Assembly (NCBI RefSeq): GCF_003932715.1
Contig: NZ_CP020700.1
Location: 868,001-932,000 of the forward strand
Length of the DNA: 64,000 bases
Reading direction: 5' to 3'
From: Streptomyces tsukubensis
GTDB taxonomy: Bacteria > Actinomycetota > Actinomycetes > Streptomycetales > Streptomycetaceae
In this document: positions 37,822 to 48,574 of the stretch, piece by piece
How the letters are laid out: each line of letters starts with the position of its first letter
Numbering within the stretch: position 1 is the first letter of the stretch
Notes under the pieces: generated by a model
Told to the model about the DNA's origin: nothing
Databases searched by the model: none
The model's input: only the letters and a program-made list of their open reading frames with translations
Position numbers and translations under genes: made by a program

Positions 37822-38066
37822 GTGCCATGAGCTGTTGACCGTCGGCCGCGGCCCGAGTGTGGCTGTTCGCGCAGTTCCTCGCGCCCCCAAGATGCCTCCC
37901 TCCAGGCCCTCGCAGAGTCCGCCGTACCGGGGACTCGGGATTCCCAGGGCGTCAGGGGGAAGTGCCCAGGGGCGCTGGGGGTCCCCCCACGCCGCCAGGC
38001 GTAGGGGGCGGAACTGCGCGAGCAACCCATGACGGTGGTCAGTCGACCGACAACAGCTCATGGCAC
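37822..38066. repeat. 245-bp palindromic element (MITE-like) between NRPS2 and NRPS3
   Basis: Perfect 16-bp terminal inverted repeats GTGCCATGAGCTGTTG (37822-37837) and CAACAGCTCATGGCAC (38051-38066) enclose a second pair of arms (GTTCGCGCAGTTCC near 37866 and GGAACTGCGCGAGCAAC near 38010). No transposase and no obvious target duplication are seen. It resembles the short palindromic intergenic repeats common in Streptomyces. It interrupts an otherwise tight operon and could form a large hairpin in the transcript, tuning NRPS3 expression. Confidence 0.75.
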
Positions 38067-38233
38067 ATGCATGGTCGCCCACCAACAGCCACCGGCAGCT
38101 TGCCCCGGCAGAGCGCGGCGCCGGAGCTGCCCCGGCAACTGCCCGGCCCGGCCCCCGCCGGCTCGTACGTTTGCTGCGCGGGCCCTTCGATCCGGCCCGT
38201 CCACCCCGCTCCCCTTCTTCCGGAGGCCACGCG

Positions 38234-41200
38234 ATGCCCTCGACCGCTCCCACCGCCTCCACCACAACCGACGCCGGAACCGACGCCGCACCGGACGCCA
38301 CGGATCCGGAGCGGGTGCCACTGTCGTACGCCCAGCGGAGGCTCTGGTTCCTTAACCGGCTTGAGGGGCCGTCCCCGACGTACAACCTGCCGCTGGTGGT
38401 CCGGCTGGACTCGGTGCCCGAGCGCGGAGCGCTGGAGGCGGCGCTGGCCGATGTGCTGGAGCGGCACGAGGTGCTGCGGACGGTGTATCCGGCGGACGAG
38501 CACGGCGAGCCGTACCAGCGGATCCTGGACGGGGCGCGCCCCGAACTCGCCGTACGGTCCTGCACGCCCGGCGAGGTGGCCGCCGAGGTGGCCCGGTTCA
38601 CCGCGGGGACCTTCGATCCGGAGACCGGGCTGCCGCTGCGGGCGGCGCTGTTCCTGCCGGGCGGCGGGTCCGCCGTACTGGTGCTGCTGACCCATCACAT
38701 CGCGACCGACGGCTGGTCGGTGGGCCCGCTGCTGCGGGATCTCGGCACCGCCTACGACGCCAGGACCGCCGGTGCCGGGCCGCGGTGGGAGCCGCTGCCG
38801 GTGCAGTACGCGGACTACACGCTGTGGCAGCGGGAGCTGCTCGCGGACGATACGGCGCTCGCCGCCTACTGGCGGGAGGCGCTCACCGGACTGCCGCCGC
38901 TGCTCGACCTGCCCGCCGACCGGCCGCGGCCCGTCGCGCCGAGCGGCCGGGCCCGTACCCTCACCGCCGTACTGGACCCCGCGGCGCACGCCGGGCTCTC
39001 GGCGCTGGCCACCGGGGCCGGTGCCAGTCTGCTGATGGTGGCGCGGGCCGCGCTCGGCACGGCGCTCGACGTCTGCGGCGCCGGTCCCGATACGGCCGTC
39101 GGCACACCGGTCGCGGGCCGCTCCGACGAGGCCCTGGACGAGCTGGTCGGCTTCTTCGTGAACTCCCTGGTCCTGCGGGCCGATGTCGCGGGCCCCGCGG
39201 GTCCGGAGGAGCTGGTGGCCAGGGCCCGGGACGCCGCGCTGGGGGCGTACGCCCATCAGGAGCTGCCGTTCGACCGGCTGGTGGAGCTGCTCAATCCGCG
39301 CCGGGCGCCGGGCGCGAACCCGCTGTTCCAGGTGACCCTGGCGGTGCAGGAGGCGGCGGATCCGGCGGCGGACGAGGTACGGATCGGTTCCGTGCTGCGC
39401 GGCCGGTTCGAGGAGACCGGTCTCGACGCGGCGAAGTTCGATCTCGCGGTGACCTGTGTCGCCCGCCCGGGGCACGGCGGTCTGGAGCTGTGGTGGACCT
39501 ATGCCGAGGACCTCTTCGACGAGTCGACGGCGCGACTGCTTCTCGATGTGTACGTACGCGCCCTCGGCCGGTTCGCCGAGGGCGGGGACTCCCCGGTGCG
39601 GCCGGAGGAGCTGCTGCCGGAGGCGGAGCGGGCCCTGCTGGCCGCCAGGCCCGCGCGGACCGGCACGGTCCCGGACACCGATCCGGAGACGGCGGCCGAT
39701 CCGAAAACCGCGGCCGATCCGGAGACGGTGGCCGTGCTCCGCCGCCTCTTCGTCGAGATCACCCGCCGCGCTTCGGTGGGCCCGGACGACAACTTCTTCG
39801 CCGTCGGCGGGCATTCCATGGCGGGCGTCCGGCTGGTGAACCGGATCCGGTCGCTCCTGGGGGTGGAGCTGCGGCTGCGGGACCTGTTCCTGGCGCCCAC
39901 CCCGGCCCGCCTCGCCGCCCGGCTCGCCGCCGGGGGCACCGGGGCCCGGCCGGGGGGCGGCCGGTCCGGGCCGGCCGCCGTACCGCGGGCCGAGCGGCCC
40001 GGGCGGCTTCCGCTGTCGTACGCCCAGCGCAGACTCTGGTTCACCGGCCGGCTGGAGGGGGCGACCCGCTCGTACAACCTTCCCTTCGTGGTGCGGCTCG
40101 ACCGACCGCTGGACCCGGCGGTCCTCACCGACGCTCTCGCAGACGTCGCGGAACGGCACGAGGTGCTGCGCACCGTCTACCGGGCCGACGACGGGCAGCC
40201 TTACCAAGAGGTACGGGAGCGGGTCCGGCCGGTGCTCCAGGTCGTGCGGGCCCGGCCGGAGGAGGAGGCGTCCGCCGTCGACGCGGCGGCCGGTCATGTC
40301 TTCGACCTGGCGGCCGAGATCCCGTTCCGGGCCTGTCTCGTCGAGACCGGCCCCGACGGCGGCGGGCAGATCCTCGTACTGCTGGTGCACCACATCGCGG
40401 CCGACGGCTGGTCCGCGGGGCCGCTGCTGGCCGATCTCGCCGCCGCCTGCACGGCCCGGCTGGGCGGGGCGGCCCCCCGCTGGGATCCGCTGCCCGTGCA
40501 GTACGCCGACTACACCCTGTGGGAACGGCAGCTGCTGTCCGGGCCCGGAGCGGCGGCGCAGCGGGCCTACTGGCGCGACCGGCTGGCGGGGGCACCGCCC
40601 GTACTGGAACTCACCCCGGCGCGGACCCGTCCCGCGGAGGCCACGCACCGGGGCGCGGCCGCCGTCGTCCCTCCTCTGGACGCGGCCGTCCACACCGCTC
40701 TCGACCGGCTGGCCCTGGCGCACGGCGCGACCCTGCTGATGGTGGTGCAGGCGGCGTTGGCCGCGGTGCTGACCCGGCACGGCGCGGGCACCGACCTGCC
40801 GCTGGGGACGGTGGTCGCGGGCCGGGACGACCAGGCCCTGGAGCAGTTGGTGGGCTTCTTCGTCAACACGCTCGTGCTGCGGACCGACACCTCGGGCAAC
40901 CCGTCCTTCACGGAGCTGCTGGAGCGGGTCAGGGAGACCGATCTCGCGGCCTTCGCACATCAGCAGCTCCCCTTCGACCTGGTGGTGGAGGAGCTCAATC
41001 CGGTACGGTCCACGGCCCACCACCCGCTGGTGCAGGTGATGGTGCAGGTCCATCCGGCGGAGCGGGCGCCCGTGCCGGGTTCGCCGCTGTCCGGCACTCC
41101 GGTGCCCGCCGCCTCCGGCTTCACCAAGTTCGACCTCACGCTGGCGCTGCGCGAAACCCGGGACGCCTCGGGTGCCCCGGCCGGTCTGGAGGGCGTACTC

Positions 41201-43915
41201 GAATACGCGCTGGACCTCTACGACACGGACACCGCGGCCCAGTTGGCGGCGCATGTGGCGCGGCTGCTGCGGGTGGTGGCCGGTGCTCCGGACATCCGGA
41301 TCGGTGACGTACCGCTGCTCTCCGGGGAGGAGGCCGGGCGGCTGCTGGTGGAGTACAACGCCACCGAGGTGCCGCGGGTGCTGCCGGGGCTGGTGCACGA
41401 GCGGTTCGAGGAGCAGGCCCGCCGTACGCCGCTCGCGGTCGCGGTCCGCTACGGGGACGAGACGCTGACCTTCGCCGAGCTGAACCGGCGGGCGAATGCG
41501 TTGGCGCACCGGCTGATCGGCGCGGGGACGGCGCCGCACGGCGCGGTGGGGCTGCTCCTGGACCGTACTCCGCTGCTGCTGGTGGCGGCGCTGGCGGCGC
41601 TGAAGTGCGGGGCGGCGTACGTACCGCTGGACCCGCGGCTGCCGGACACCCGGATCGCGATGATCATGGAGGATACGGGTGCTCGGGTCCTCGTCACCGA
41701 GGAGGCGTACGCCTCGGCGGAGCCGGTGGCCCGGCAGCTGGCGGCCGGGGTGCGGGTGCTGTCGGCGGACACCCCCGTGCCCGGCGGCCGGAGCACCGGG
41801 CCGCGGGTGGCGGTGGGCGAGGACGCCCTGATGTACGTGATGTTCACCTCGGGCTCCACGGGCCGCCCGAAGGGTGTCGGGGTCACCCACCGCAATGTGG
41901 TGGAGCTGGTCACCGACCGCTGCTTCGACCACCGCAACCACCGGCGGATGCTGGTGCATTCGGCGATCGGGTTCGACGCCTCCGTGTACGAGCTGTGGGT
42001 GCCGCTGCTGAACGGCGGGGAGCTGGTGTTCGCGCCCGGTTCCGGTACGGACCTCGCGGAGCTGGACCATGCGATCCGCTCCCACGGGGTGACCGCCGCC
42101 TACTTCACCATGGGCCTGTTCCACATCATGGCCGACGAGGGGCTGGACACGCTGAAGCTCCTGGACGAGGTGTGGACCGGCGGGGACGTGGCCTCCCCGG
42201 CCGCCCTCCAGCGGGTGCTGGACCACTGCCCGGACACGGTCCTGGTGCACAGCTACGGCCCGACGGAGACCACGTTCGCCTCGCACCACCAGCGGCTGGA
42301 CACGGACTGCCGGGTGCTGCCGGGTGTGTTCCTCGGCGCCGCGCTGGACAACACCCGGGTGTACGTCCTGGACGGGGCGCTGCGGCCGGTTCCGGTGGGC
42401 GTCGCCGGGGAGATGTATCTCGCGGGCAGTCAGGTGGCCCGCGGCTATCTGGGCCGGCCGGGGCTGACCGCGGAGCGGTTCGTCGCCGATCCGTTCGCCG
42501 CCGACGGCGGCCGGATGTACCGCACGGGCGATCTGGTGCACTGGACGGCCGGTGGTGAACTGCGGTTCCTGGGGCGGGCGGACGGCCAGGTCAAACTCCG
42601 GGGCTTCCGCATCGAGCCCGGTGAGATCGAAGAGACCCTGGCCCGGCATCCGGATGTGGGACGGGCCGCGGTGGCCGTCGTCGACGACGGTCCCGGCGGT
42701 AAGCGGCTGGTGGCCTACGCGGTGCCGCGCGCCGGGCGGACCCCGACGGAGCAGGGGCTGCTGCGCTGGGCGGCCGCCGAACTCCCGGAGCACATGGTGC
42801 CGTCGGCGCTGATGCTGCTGGACGACATCCCGCTGACCGTGAACGGCAAACCGGACCGCGGGGCGCTGCCCGCGCCCGCTCCGGCCGCCGCCCCGTCGGG
42901 GCGGGCGCCGCGGACTCCGCGCGAGGAGGTGCTGTGCGGGCTGTTCGAGGAGATCCTCGGGGTGACGGGTGTCGGCATCGACGACAGTTTCTTCGCCCTG
43001 GGCGGGCATTCGCTGCTGGGAGTCCGGCTGGTGAGCCGGACGCGGACGGCGCTCGGGCTGGAGCTGGGCGTCCGGGACCTGTTCCGCACGCCGACGGTCG
43101 CGGGGCTGCTCGCGGACGAACCGTCGGGCTTCGACCCGATGGGCGTCCTGCTGCCGCTCCAGCCCGGCGGCACCCGGCGGCCGCTGTTCGCACTGCACCC
43201 CGGCACCGGCGTCGGCTGGACGTACGTGGGGCTGGCCCGGCATCTGGGCCCGGACCAGCCGCTGTACGCGATCCAGGCCAGGGCGCTGTCGGAGCTGGGG
43301 CACAGTCCGGAATCGGTCGAGGAGATGGCCCGCGAGTATCTGGAGCACATCCGGCGGATCCAGCCGCAGGGCCCGTACCGCTTCCTCGGCTGGTCGTTCG
43401 GCGGCACCCTGGCCCATGCGCTGGCGGTGATGCTGGCGGAGCAGGGCGAACGGACCGAGCTGCTGGCGATGATGGACGTCCATCTGCAGCCGACCGAGCC
43501 CGAACGGCACCGGATGACCCCGGCGGAGAAGCGGGAGATGCTGGTCGGCGACGCGACCGACGAGCCCGAGGACGCGCCCTTCGACGTGGCGGGGCTGATC
43601 GGGCTGGTCCGGGAGACCGATCCGGTGCTGGGCGGTTTCTCCGACGACGAGATCCGTTCGGTGATCGGCGCCTCCATCGACCATGCGGAAATCGTGAAAC
43701 TCTATGCGCCCCGTCCGGTGAAGACACAGATGCTGTTCTTCGCGGCCCGGGGAGAGGGCGCCCCTGAGAGCACTCTTTCACAATCCTGGATTCCCTATGT
43801 CGACGGCACCGTCGAACAGCACACCATCGGGGTCATCCACACCAGGATGGGCGAGCCCGAACCCCTGGAAAAAATCGGCCTTATCCTTTCCGACGCTTTG
43901 AGGAGCCTGTCATGA
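38234..43915 (+). CDS. Terminal NRPS with thioesterase (C-T-C-A-T-TE)
   Basis: A 1893-residue synthetase. Order: C (about 30-470, HHIATDG), T (Ser about 528), C (585-1030, HHIAADG), A (1045-1545), T (Ser about 1593), TE (1635-1893; GWSFGG with Ser about 1721, late His in VIHTRM). Module 1 has no A domain, like those of NRPS2. Module 2 A code reads, by my alignment, D-A-Y-Y-W-G-S-F-A-K, no confident substrate. The TE should release or cyclise the product. ATG 38234 has GGAGG 8 nt upstream. The stop overlaps the MbtH gene by 4 bp. Confidence 0.95.
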   Translation: MPSTAPTASTTTDAGTDAAPDATDPERVPLSYAQRRLWFLNRLEGPSPTYNLPLVVRLDSVPERGALEAALADVLERHEVLRTVYPADEHGEPYQRILDGARPELAVRSCTPGEVAAEVARFTAGTFDPETGLPLRAALFLPGGGSAVLVLLTHHIATDGWSVGPLLRDLGTAYDARTAGAGPRWEPLPVQYADYTLWQRELLADDTALAAYWREALTGLPPLLDLPADRPRPVAPSGRARTLTAVLDPAAHAGLSALATGAGASLLMVARAALGTALDVCGAGPDTAVGTPVAGRSDEALDELVGFFVNSLVLRADVAGPAGPEELVARARDAALGAYAHQELPFDRLVELLNPRRAPGANPLFQVTLAVQEAADPAADEVRIGSVLRGRFEETGLDAAKFDLAVTCVARPGHGGLELWWTYAEDLFDESTARLLLDVYVRALGRFAEGGDSPVRPEELLPEAERALLAARPARTGTVPDTDPETAADPKTAADPETVAVLRRLFVEITRRASVGPDDNFFAVGGHSMAGVRLVNRIRSLLGVELRLRDLFLAPTPARLAARLAAGGTGARPGGGRSGPAAVPRAERPGRLPLSYAQRRLWFTGRLEGATRSYNLPFVVRLDRPLDPAVLTDALADVAERHEVLRTVYRADDGQPYQEVRERVRPVLQVVRARPEEEASAVDAAAGHVFDLAAEIPFRACLVETGPDGGGQILVLLVHHIAADGWSAGPLLADLAAACTARLGGAAPRWDPLPVQYADYTLWERQLLSGPGAAAQRAYWRDRLAGAPPVLELTPARTRPAEATHRGAAAVVPPLDAAVHTALDRLALAHGATLLMVVQAALAAVLTRHGAGTDLPLGTVVAGRDDQALEQLVGFFVNTLVLRTDTSGNPSFTELLERVRETDLAAFAHQQLPFDLVVEELNPVRSTAHHPLVQVMVQVHPAERAPVPGSPLSGTPVPAASGFTKFDLTLALRETRDASGAPAGLEGVLEYALDLYDTDTAAQLAAHVARLLRVVAGAPDIRIGDVPLLSGEEAGRLLVEYNATEVPRVLPGLVHERFEEQARRTPLAVAVRYGDETLTFAELNRRANALAHRLIGAGTAPHGAVGLLLDRTPLLLVAALAALKCGAAYVPLDPRLPDTRIAMIMEDTGARVLVTEEAYASAEPVARQLAAGVRVLSADTPVPGGRSTGPRVAVGEDALMYVMFTSGSTGRPKGVGVTHRNVVELVTDRCFDHRNHRRMLVHSAIGFDASVYELWVPLLNGGELVFAPGSGTDLAELDHAIRSHGVTAAYFTMGLFHIMADEGLDTLKLLDEVWTGGDVASPAALQRVLDHCPDTVLVHSYGPTETTFASHHQRLDTDCRVLPGVFLGAALDNTRVYVLDGALRPVPVGVAGEMYLAGSQVARGYLGRPGLTAERFVADPFAADGGRMYRTGDLVHWTAGGELRFLGRADGQVKLRGFRIEPGEIEETLARHPDVGRAAVAVVDDGPGGKRLVAYAVPRAGRTPTEQGLLRWAAAELPEHMVPSALMLLDDIPLTVNGKPDRGALPAPAPAAAPSGRAPRTPREEVLCGLFEEILGVTGVGIDDSFFALGGHSLLGVRLVSRTRTALGLELGVRDLFRTPTVAGLLADEPSGFDPMGVLLPLQPGGTRRPLFALHPGTGVGWTYVGLARHLGPDQPLYAIQARALSELGHSPESVEEMAREYLEHIRRIQPQGPYRFLGWSFGGTLAHALAVMLAEQGERTELLAMMDVHLQPTEPERHRMTPAEKREMLVGDATDEPEDAPFDVAGLIGLVRETDPVLGGFSDDEIRSVIGASIDHAEIVKLYAPRPVKTQMLFFAARGEGAPESTLSQSWIPYVDGTVEQHTIGVIHTRMGEPEPLEKIGLILSDALRSLS

Positions 43916-44127
43916 CGAACTCCACCAACCCTTTCGACGACCCCGACGGCATCTTCCACGTGGTGGTCAACGACGAGGGGCAGCACGCCCTGTGGCCGGT
44001 CTTCGCGGACATCCCCGCAGGCTGGGAGGGGGTTTGGGGGCCGGGCCCGAGGGCCGGTGCGCTGGAGTACGTGGAGGCCAACTGGACCGACATCCGGCCG
44101 AAGAGCCTGCTCGCCCAGTACGCCTGA
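43912..44127 (+). CDS. MbtH-like NRPS accessory protein
   Basis: A 71-residue protein of the MbtH family, which binds A domains and aids their folding and activity. The signature is complete: [20 protein letters not shown] and WTDIRPKSL, including the three conserved tryptophans. The ATG overlaps the NRPS3 stop by 4 bp (ATGA). It closes the assembly-line operon; a strong hairpin follows. Confidence 0.97.
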   Translation: MTNSTNPFDDPDGIFHVVVNDEGQHALWPVFADIPAGWEGVWGPGPRAGALEYVEANWTDIRPKSLLAQYA

Positions 44128-44160
44128 CCGGGCTCCGCCCTCCCTTTCCCGAAGACCGCC

Positions 44161-44193
44161 GGCCGCGGTCCGGACACACTCCGGACCGCGGCC
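44161..44193. terminator. Strong perfect hairpin after the MbtH gene
   Basis: Perfect 14-bp stem (GGCCGCGGTCCGGA and its complement at 44180-44193) with loop CACAC, 34 bp after the MbtH stop. It should end the NRPS operon and separate it from the glutamate mutase operon, which starts about 170 bp later. Confidence 0.88.
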
Positions 44194-44360
44194 CTTCCGT
44201 ATGACCCGGGGAAGGCAACCCGATATTCCGGGCGACCTCTCCGCTCTCTCCGCGACCTCGCCGACCCGATTCGGCGCCCTCTTTCTGTTTCCACTTTCTG
44301 CGCCGATTCTGCCGCCTGCAACTTCCCCTTCCCGAACCGTATCGTCCCTATATTTTCGGC

Positions 44361-44825
44361 ATGCGACGACGGAGTTTGACGATACTGCTGACCGGTACCG
44401 CATCGGATTCCCACACCTGGAATCTGGTCTACCTCCGGCTCTTCCTGGAGGAGCGCGGCCACCGGGTGAGGTGCCTGGGGCCCTGTGTCCCCGACGAACT
44501 GCTGGTGGCGGCGTGCACGGAGTCGGCGCCCGAGCTGGTCGTCATCAGCAGCGTCAACGGTCACGGCTACCGCGACGGGCTCTCCGCCGTCCGGTCCCTG
44601 CGCTCCGCCGGGCTGGGCCTGCCGGTCGTCGTCGGCGGCAAGCTCGGTGTCGCGGGACGGACCGATCCGGCCCAGCGGGCCCTGCTGCTGGAGGCGGGCT
44701 GCGACGCGGTCTTCGACGACGGGGACGTCGAGGCGCTGCGGGTGTTCGCGGCGGATCTGGCCTCGGCCGTCCGGCCGCCCGTACCGGCGCTTCCCCGGAT
44801 CGTGGTTCCCCGGGCCGTGGCATGA
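44361..44825 (+). CDS. Glutamate mutase, cobalamin-binding (sigma) subunit
   Basis: A 154-residue B12-binding protein. The DxH cobalamin motif is seen as SDSHTWN near residues 15-21, followed by SSVNGHGYRDG and VVVGGKLG, the segments that line the corrin nucleotide tail. With the large subunit encoded next (4-bp overlap) it should convert L-glutamate to (2S,3S)-3-methylaspartate. Placement inside the peptide cluster suggests that product, or a derivative, is a building block. The last 30 residues are Pro/Val-rich and variable. The ATG at 44361 is the first plausible start; a strong RBS is not obvious. Confidence 0.92.
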   Translation: MRRRSLTILLTGTASDSHTWNLVYLRLFLEERGHRVRCLGPCVPDELLVAACTESAPELVVISSVNGHGYRDGLSAVRSLRSAGLGLPVVVGGKLGVAGRTDPAQRALLLEAGCDAVFDDGDVEALRVFAADLASAVRPPVPALPRIVVPRAVA

Positions 44826-46207
44826 GACCCGGCGGCACGGTCCTCATCGCCCCGGACGACCTCCGGGACGGCGGCACGGACCCTCGGGGCCCGGATTCGT
44901 TCGGCGGGTTCGTCGCCCGGGCCGCCCGGGCCGGCCGGCTCGTGGTCCAGCCCCGGATGGGGTTCTCCGACCCCGCCCGGATGCGGACGGGGCTGGCCGC
45001 GACCCGGTCCGCCGCCGCGGTCACCGTCGGCACGCTCACCATCGACAGCTACACCCGGGTCGGCGATCACGCCGCGGCCCGTACCGCCGTCGCCGAAGGC
45101 GCCCGGCTCAACGGCTATCCCATCACCGCCCACTCCGCCGAGCGGACCCGGGCCGTACTCGACGGAATCGCGGGTCCGGCATTCCCGGTGCAGGTGCGGC
45201 ACGGTTCGTCCCGGCCCGCGGCCATCGTCCGGGCGCTGGCCGCGGCCGGTCTGCACGCGACGGAGGGCGGCCCCGTCTCGTACTGCCTGCCCTACGGGCG
45301 CACCCCGCTCGCGGAATCGGTGGAGAACTGGGCACGGGCCTGTGAACTCCTCGCCGAACTGGTGCCCGCCCCGGCGCTGCCGCATCTGGAGAGCTTCGGC
45401 GGCTGCATGCTCGGCCAGCTCTGCCCGCCCGGTCTGCTGGTGGCGCTCAGTCTGCTGGAGGCCCTGTTCTTCACCCGGCACGGCATCCGCAGCGTGTCCC
45501 TCAGCTTCGCCCAGCAGACGGACCCCGCGCAGGACGCCGAAGCCGTCCGGGCGCTGCACCGGCTGGCCGCGGAGTTCCTGCCGCCGGACACCGACCGGCA
45601 CGTGGTCCTCTACACCTATATGGGGGTGTATCCGCGGACCGAACGCGGCGCGACCCTGCTGCTGGAGGCGTCCGCACGGCTCGCGGTGGAGGCGGGTGCC
45701 CAGCGGCTGATCGTGAAGACGGCCGCGGAGGCGCACCGGATTCCGACGGTACGGGAGAACCTGCGGGCGCTGGAGACCGCGGCCGTCGCCGCGGACCTCG
45801 CCGCACGCGCCCGGCCCCGGGCGCCGATCGTCCCGGACCCCGCCGAGGACGGGGGCGGCGACAACGCCGTCTACCACGAGGCACGGGCCTTCGTGGAGGC
45901 CGTCCTCGACCTCGGCGACGACCTCGGGCGGGCGCTGCGGACCGCCTTCGCCCGGGGCGTGCTGGATGTGCCGTTCTGCCTGCACCCCGACAACGCGGGC
46001 CGCAGCCGCAGTTTCCTGGACTCCGCCGGGCGGCTGCGCTGGGCGGAGACCGGCGGTATGCCGATACCGCCCGACACGGCGCCGGACGGCGCCCCTACCC
46101 CGCTGACCTCCGACGGGCTGCTGGCCGCGCTGTACTCCGTCGCGACCCGTTACGACACCCCGGCACCGGGCGGCCGGATCCTCTCCGCCGCCCCCTCGCC
46201 TTCCTGA
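44822..46207 (+). CDS. Glutamate mutase, catalytic (epsilon) subunit
   Basis: A 461-residue TIM-barrel subunit of adenosylcobalamin-dependent glutamate mutase. Recognisable segments include LVVQPRMGFSD, NGYPITAHS, VRHGSSRP, GPVSYCLPYGR, ESFGGCMLGQLCPP and SLSFAQQTDPAQD. These surround the substrate carboxylates in the family. The start ATG 44822 overlaps the small subunit stop by 4 bp. Together the two proteins make 3-methylaspartate, a known precursor in several lipopeptide and polyketide pathways. No methylaspartase gene is nearby, so a biosynthetic and not fermentative role fits. Confidence 0.94.
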   Translation: MRPGGTVLIAPDDLRDGGTDPRGPDSFGGFVARAARAGRLVVQPRMGFSDPARMRTGLAATRSAAAVTVGTLTIDSYTRVGDHAAARTAVAEGARLNGYPITAHSAERTRAVLDGIAGPAFPVQVRHGSSRPAAIVRALAAAGLHATEGGPVSYCLPYGRTPLAESVENWARACELLAELVPAPALPHLESFGGCMLGQLCPPGLLVALSLLEALFFTRHGIRSVSLSFAQQTDPAQDAEAVRALHRLAAEFLPPDTDRHVVLYTYMGVYPRTERGATLLLEASARLAVEAGAQRLIVKTAAEAHRIPTVRENLRALETAAVAADLAARARPRAPIVPDPAEDGGGDNAVYHEARAFVEAVLDLGDDLGRALRTAFARGVLDVPFCLHPDNAGRSRSFLDSAGRLRWAETGGMPIPPDTAPDGAPTPLTSDGLLAALYSVATRYDTPAPGGRILSAAPSPS

Positions 46208-46238
46208 ACCCCCACCCGATCGTCTGGAGTCGACCGTC

Positions 46239-47237
46239 ATGGAACCCGCCCGCGTATCCGTCCCCGTCCTTCCGCTCCTCGGTGACCATCTGGCGTCGCC
46301 GCGGCTGCGGTCCGCGATGCTCGTCCAGCAGGAGGCGCTGTACGCGGCGCGGGAGTTCCTGCGCGGCGAGGGCTTCACCGAACTGCTGCCCCCGCTGATC
46401 GGCCCGGTCACCGACCCCGGCGGCCGGGGCGCCAAGGCCCTCGACGTCGACTACTACGGGCAGACGTACAAGCTGATGACCAGCGCGATCCTCTACAAGC
46501 AGGCGTCGCTGCAGGGCTTCCCGCGGCTGTTCTACATCGCCCCGAACATCCGGGTGGAGCCGCCGGAGACCGCCGGAACGGGCCGCCATCTGGTGGAGTT
46601 CCACCAGATCGACGTGGAGATCGCGGGCGCGAGCCGCGAGGACGCGCAGGCGGTCGCCGCCGGTCTGCTGACCCGGGTGGTGGAGCACGTCTGGACGACC
46701 GTTCCCGACATTCTGCGGGAACTCGGCCGCGACGAGGCCGACTTCGCCGAACTGCGGGCCGGGAAGTTCGACCGCTGCACCCACGAGGAGGCGGTGTCCC
46801 GGCTGGCGGCCCTCGGCCATGTGCAGAGCCCGGACGCCGAGATCGACTGGGAGGCGGAGCGGATCCTGTCGCTGGACGCCGGACAGCCGTTCTTCGTCGA
46901 CGACTATCCGAAGGGCTCCCGCGGCTTCTACGACCGGGAGGACCCCGAACGCCCCGGTGTGCTGCGGAACTTCGACCTCATCGCGCACGGCGGCTACGGC
47001 GAACTGGTCAGCGGCAGCGAGCGCGAGGCCGACTACGCGACGATCGTCACCCGGATGCGGGAGAGCGGCGAGAACCCGGCGAAGTACGCCTGGTACCTGG
47101 ACGTGGCGCGCCGCGGCCTCTCCCCCAGCGCGGGCTTCGGGATGGGACTCCAGCGGCTGGTCCGCTTCCTGACCGGGCTGGACGCCCTGTGGCAGGTCAG
47201 CGCCTATCCGAAGCTGCCGGGGGTGATCACGCCGTGA
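46239..47237 (+). CDS. Free-standing AspRS/AsnRS-like catalytic domain (asparagine synthetase A-related)
   Basis: A 332-residue class II aminoacyl-tRNA synthetase core with no N-terminal anticodon-binding domain. Motif 2 appears as IRVEPPETAGTGRHLVEFHQID and motif 3 as GFGMGLQRLVR, so ATP binding and adenylate formation are expected. Two functions are known for such stand-alone cores: tRNA-independent asparagine synthesis, and activation of amino acids in special pathways. Beside glutamate mutase genes, amidation of 3-methylaspartate to 3-methylasparagine, or its activation for an A-less NRPS module, is a reasonable inference. GGAG lies 9 nt before ATG 46239; the stop overlaps the next GTG by 4 bp. 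Confidence 0.85.
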   Translation: MEPARVSVPVLPLLGDHLASPRLRSAMLVQQEALYAAREFLRGEGFTELLPPLIGPVTDPGGRGAKALDVDYYGQTYKLMTSAILYKQASLQGFPRLFYIAPNIRVEPPETAGTGRHLVEFHQIDVEIAGASREDAQAVAAGLLTRVVEHVWTTVPDILRELGRDEADFAELRAGKFDRCTHEEAVSRLAALGHVQSPDAEIDWEAERILSLDAGQPFFVDDYPKGSRGFYDREDPERPGVLRNFDLIAHGGYGELVSGSEREADYATIVTRMRESGENPAKYAWYLDVARRGLSPSAGFGMGLQRLVRFLTGLDALWQVSAYPKLPGVITP

Positions 47238-48574
47238 GTACGGGCACGGTGACGGCGGCCGGCTTTCCCGAGGAGGCGGTACGGGCCCGGGCCCGGCACG
47301 GCGCCGCGGAGGTCTTCCCGCCGTCCGGGGAGTACGGGACGGGCCTGTTCGGCGCCGGGGCCGCGGGCGGACCGGGTGCTCCGGCCCCGGAATCCGGCGG
47401 GACCCCGGCGGCGGTCGCGCCCTGGGGCGGCGGGCCGCCGGATGCGCTGGACGCCCTGCGTCCCGCGCCGCCGGTGTTCATGCCGCGGCGGCTGGAGAAG
47501 CTCATCGCACTGGGCCGGGAGCCCGGCCACGACGACGTCGAACTGCACTCCGGGATCGGCGGTTTCGACGCCGCGCTGCCGGTGTACCTCTCGGCATTCG
47601 GGTCGACCCGCGCGGGCAGCGGCGATCTCGCGGTGGCGGCGGCCCGCCAGGCGGGACGGCTCGGGATCCCCATGGTCGTCGGGGAGAACACCGTGCCCGT
47701 CCACGGCTACCGCTCGGTGCTCCTCGCCCGGATCGAAGCCTATGCGGAAGCGGTGGGCGACGGCCCCGGCGGCGTGGTGGTGCAGCAGTCCACCGAGGAC
47801 GCCGACTCGGAGGTGTGGAACCTCCTCTACAGCGACCCGGCGGTACGGGAGCTGAGGGACTCGGGCCGCCTCGGCTTCGAGCTCAAGACCGGTCAGGGCG
47901 CCAAACCCGGTCTCGGCGGGATGACCGTGGTCGGCGCGGCGGAAGCCGAACGGCTCTCCGCTGCGGGGCTGTTCACGCTCGGCGCGGAGCTGGGCCCGGA
48001 CGGTTCCCGGCTGCGCTGTGCCACCCCCGGAACGTTCACCGAGGAGATCCTCCGCCAGCAGCTCCGCTTCATGCGGAACAACTTCCCGCTCGCCCGGGTC
48101 TGGGTGAAGTTCCACCCGGGCCGCGATATCGGCACGGCGGCGGCGACGGCCTGGGCCGCCGGGGCGGACGCGGTCACCGTCGACGGCGCCGAGGGCGGTA
48201 CGGGCTGGGCGCCCCGGGTCTTCCTGGACGGCGTGGGGCTGCCGCTGGCCGACTGCCTCGGCCTGGTCGACCGCCCCGAGGGGGCGAGCCTGCTGGCCTC
48301 CGGCCGGATGTGGGAAGGCGGCCGGGCGGTCCGGGCCCTGGCGCTCGGCGCCACGGCCGTCGGTCTGGGCCGGGCCGCGCTGCTGGCCGTGGACGAGGAC
48401 CGGGAGCACGGTCTGGAACGGCTGGTGGAGGCCCTCGCCCTGGAGTTGAGGCTGCTCCTCCACGCCTTGGGCCAGTACCGGCCCGGGGACCTGACCCGGG
48501 CGGACCTGTGGCCGCCACCGCCGGGGGCGGGCCGGCCCGTGCCCGCCGGGGCGGCGGGGGGTGGGCGGCCGTGA
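47234..48574 (+). CDS. Glutamate-synthase-type FMN-binding protein
   Basis: A 446-residue protein matching the FMN-binding domain of the glutamate synthase large subunit: ELHSGIGGFDAALPV, GFELKTGQGAKPGLGG, VWVKFHPGRDIG, VDGAEGGTGWAPRVFLDGVGLPL and the phosphate-binding LALGATAVGLGRAAL. It lacks the amidotransferase and C-terminal domains, and I see no clear Fe-S cysteine cluster. Related stand-alone proteins are flavin enzymes of varied or unknown activity. It starts at GTG 47234 overlapping the AsnRS-like stop, so it is probably needed for the same precursor. The first 75 residues are a Gly/Pro-rich linker. Confidence 0.85.
   Translation: MSTGTVTAAGFPEEAVRARARHGAAEVFPPSGEYGTGLFGAGAAGGPGAPAPESGGTPAAVAPWGGGPPDALDALRPAPPVFMPRRLEKLIALGREPGHDDVELHSGIGGFDAALPVYLSAFGSTRAGSGDLAVAAARQAGRLGIPMVVGENTVPVHGYRSVLLARIEAYAEAVGDGPGGVVVQQSTEDADSEVWNLLYSDPAVRELRDSGRLGFELKTGQGAKPGLGGMTVVGAAEAERLSAAGLFTLGAELGPDGSRLRCATPGTFTEEILRQQLRFMRNNFPLARVWVKFHPGRDIGTAAATAWAAGADAVTVDGAEGGTGWAPRVFLDGVGLPLADCLGLVDRPEGASLLASGRMWEGGRAVRALALGATAVGLGRAALLAVDEDREHGLERLVEALALELRLLLHALGQYRPGDLTRADLWPPPPGAGRPVPAGAAGGGRP

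Noticed and set aside
37822..38066. Palindromic element as a remnant insertion sequence
   Set aside because: No transposase fragment and no target duplication; described as a MITE-like repeat instead.
32341..38601. 2086-codon open frame on the minus strand over NRPS2
   Set aside because: It is antisense to a well-supported NRPS. Its translation is Arg/Gly/Pro-rich without domains. Long antisense frames are common in high-GC genes.
38039..43684. 1881-codon open frame on the minus strand over NRPS3
   Set aside because: Antisense shadow with low-complexity translation; the plus strand encodes clear C, T, A and TE domains.
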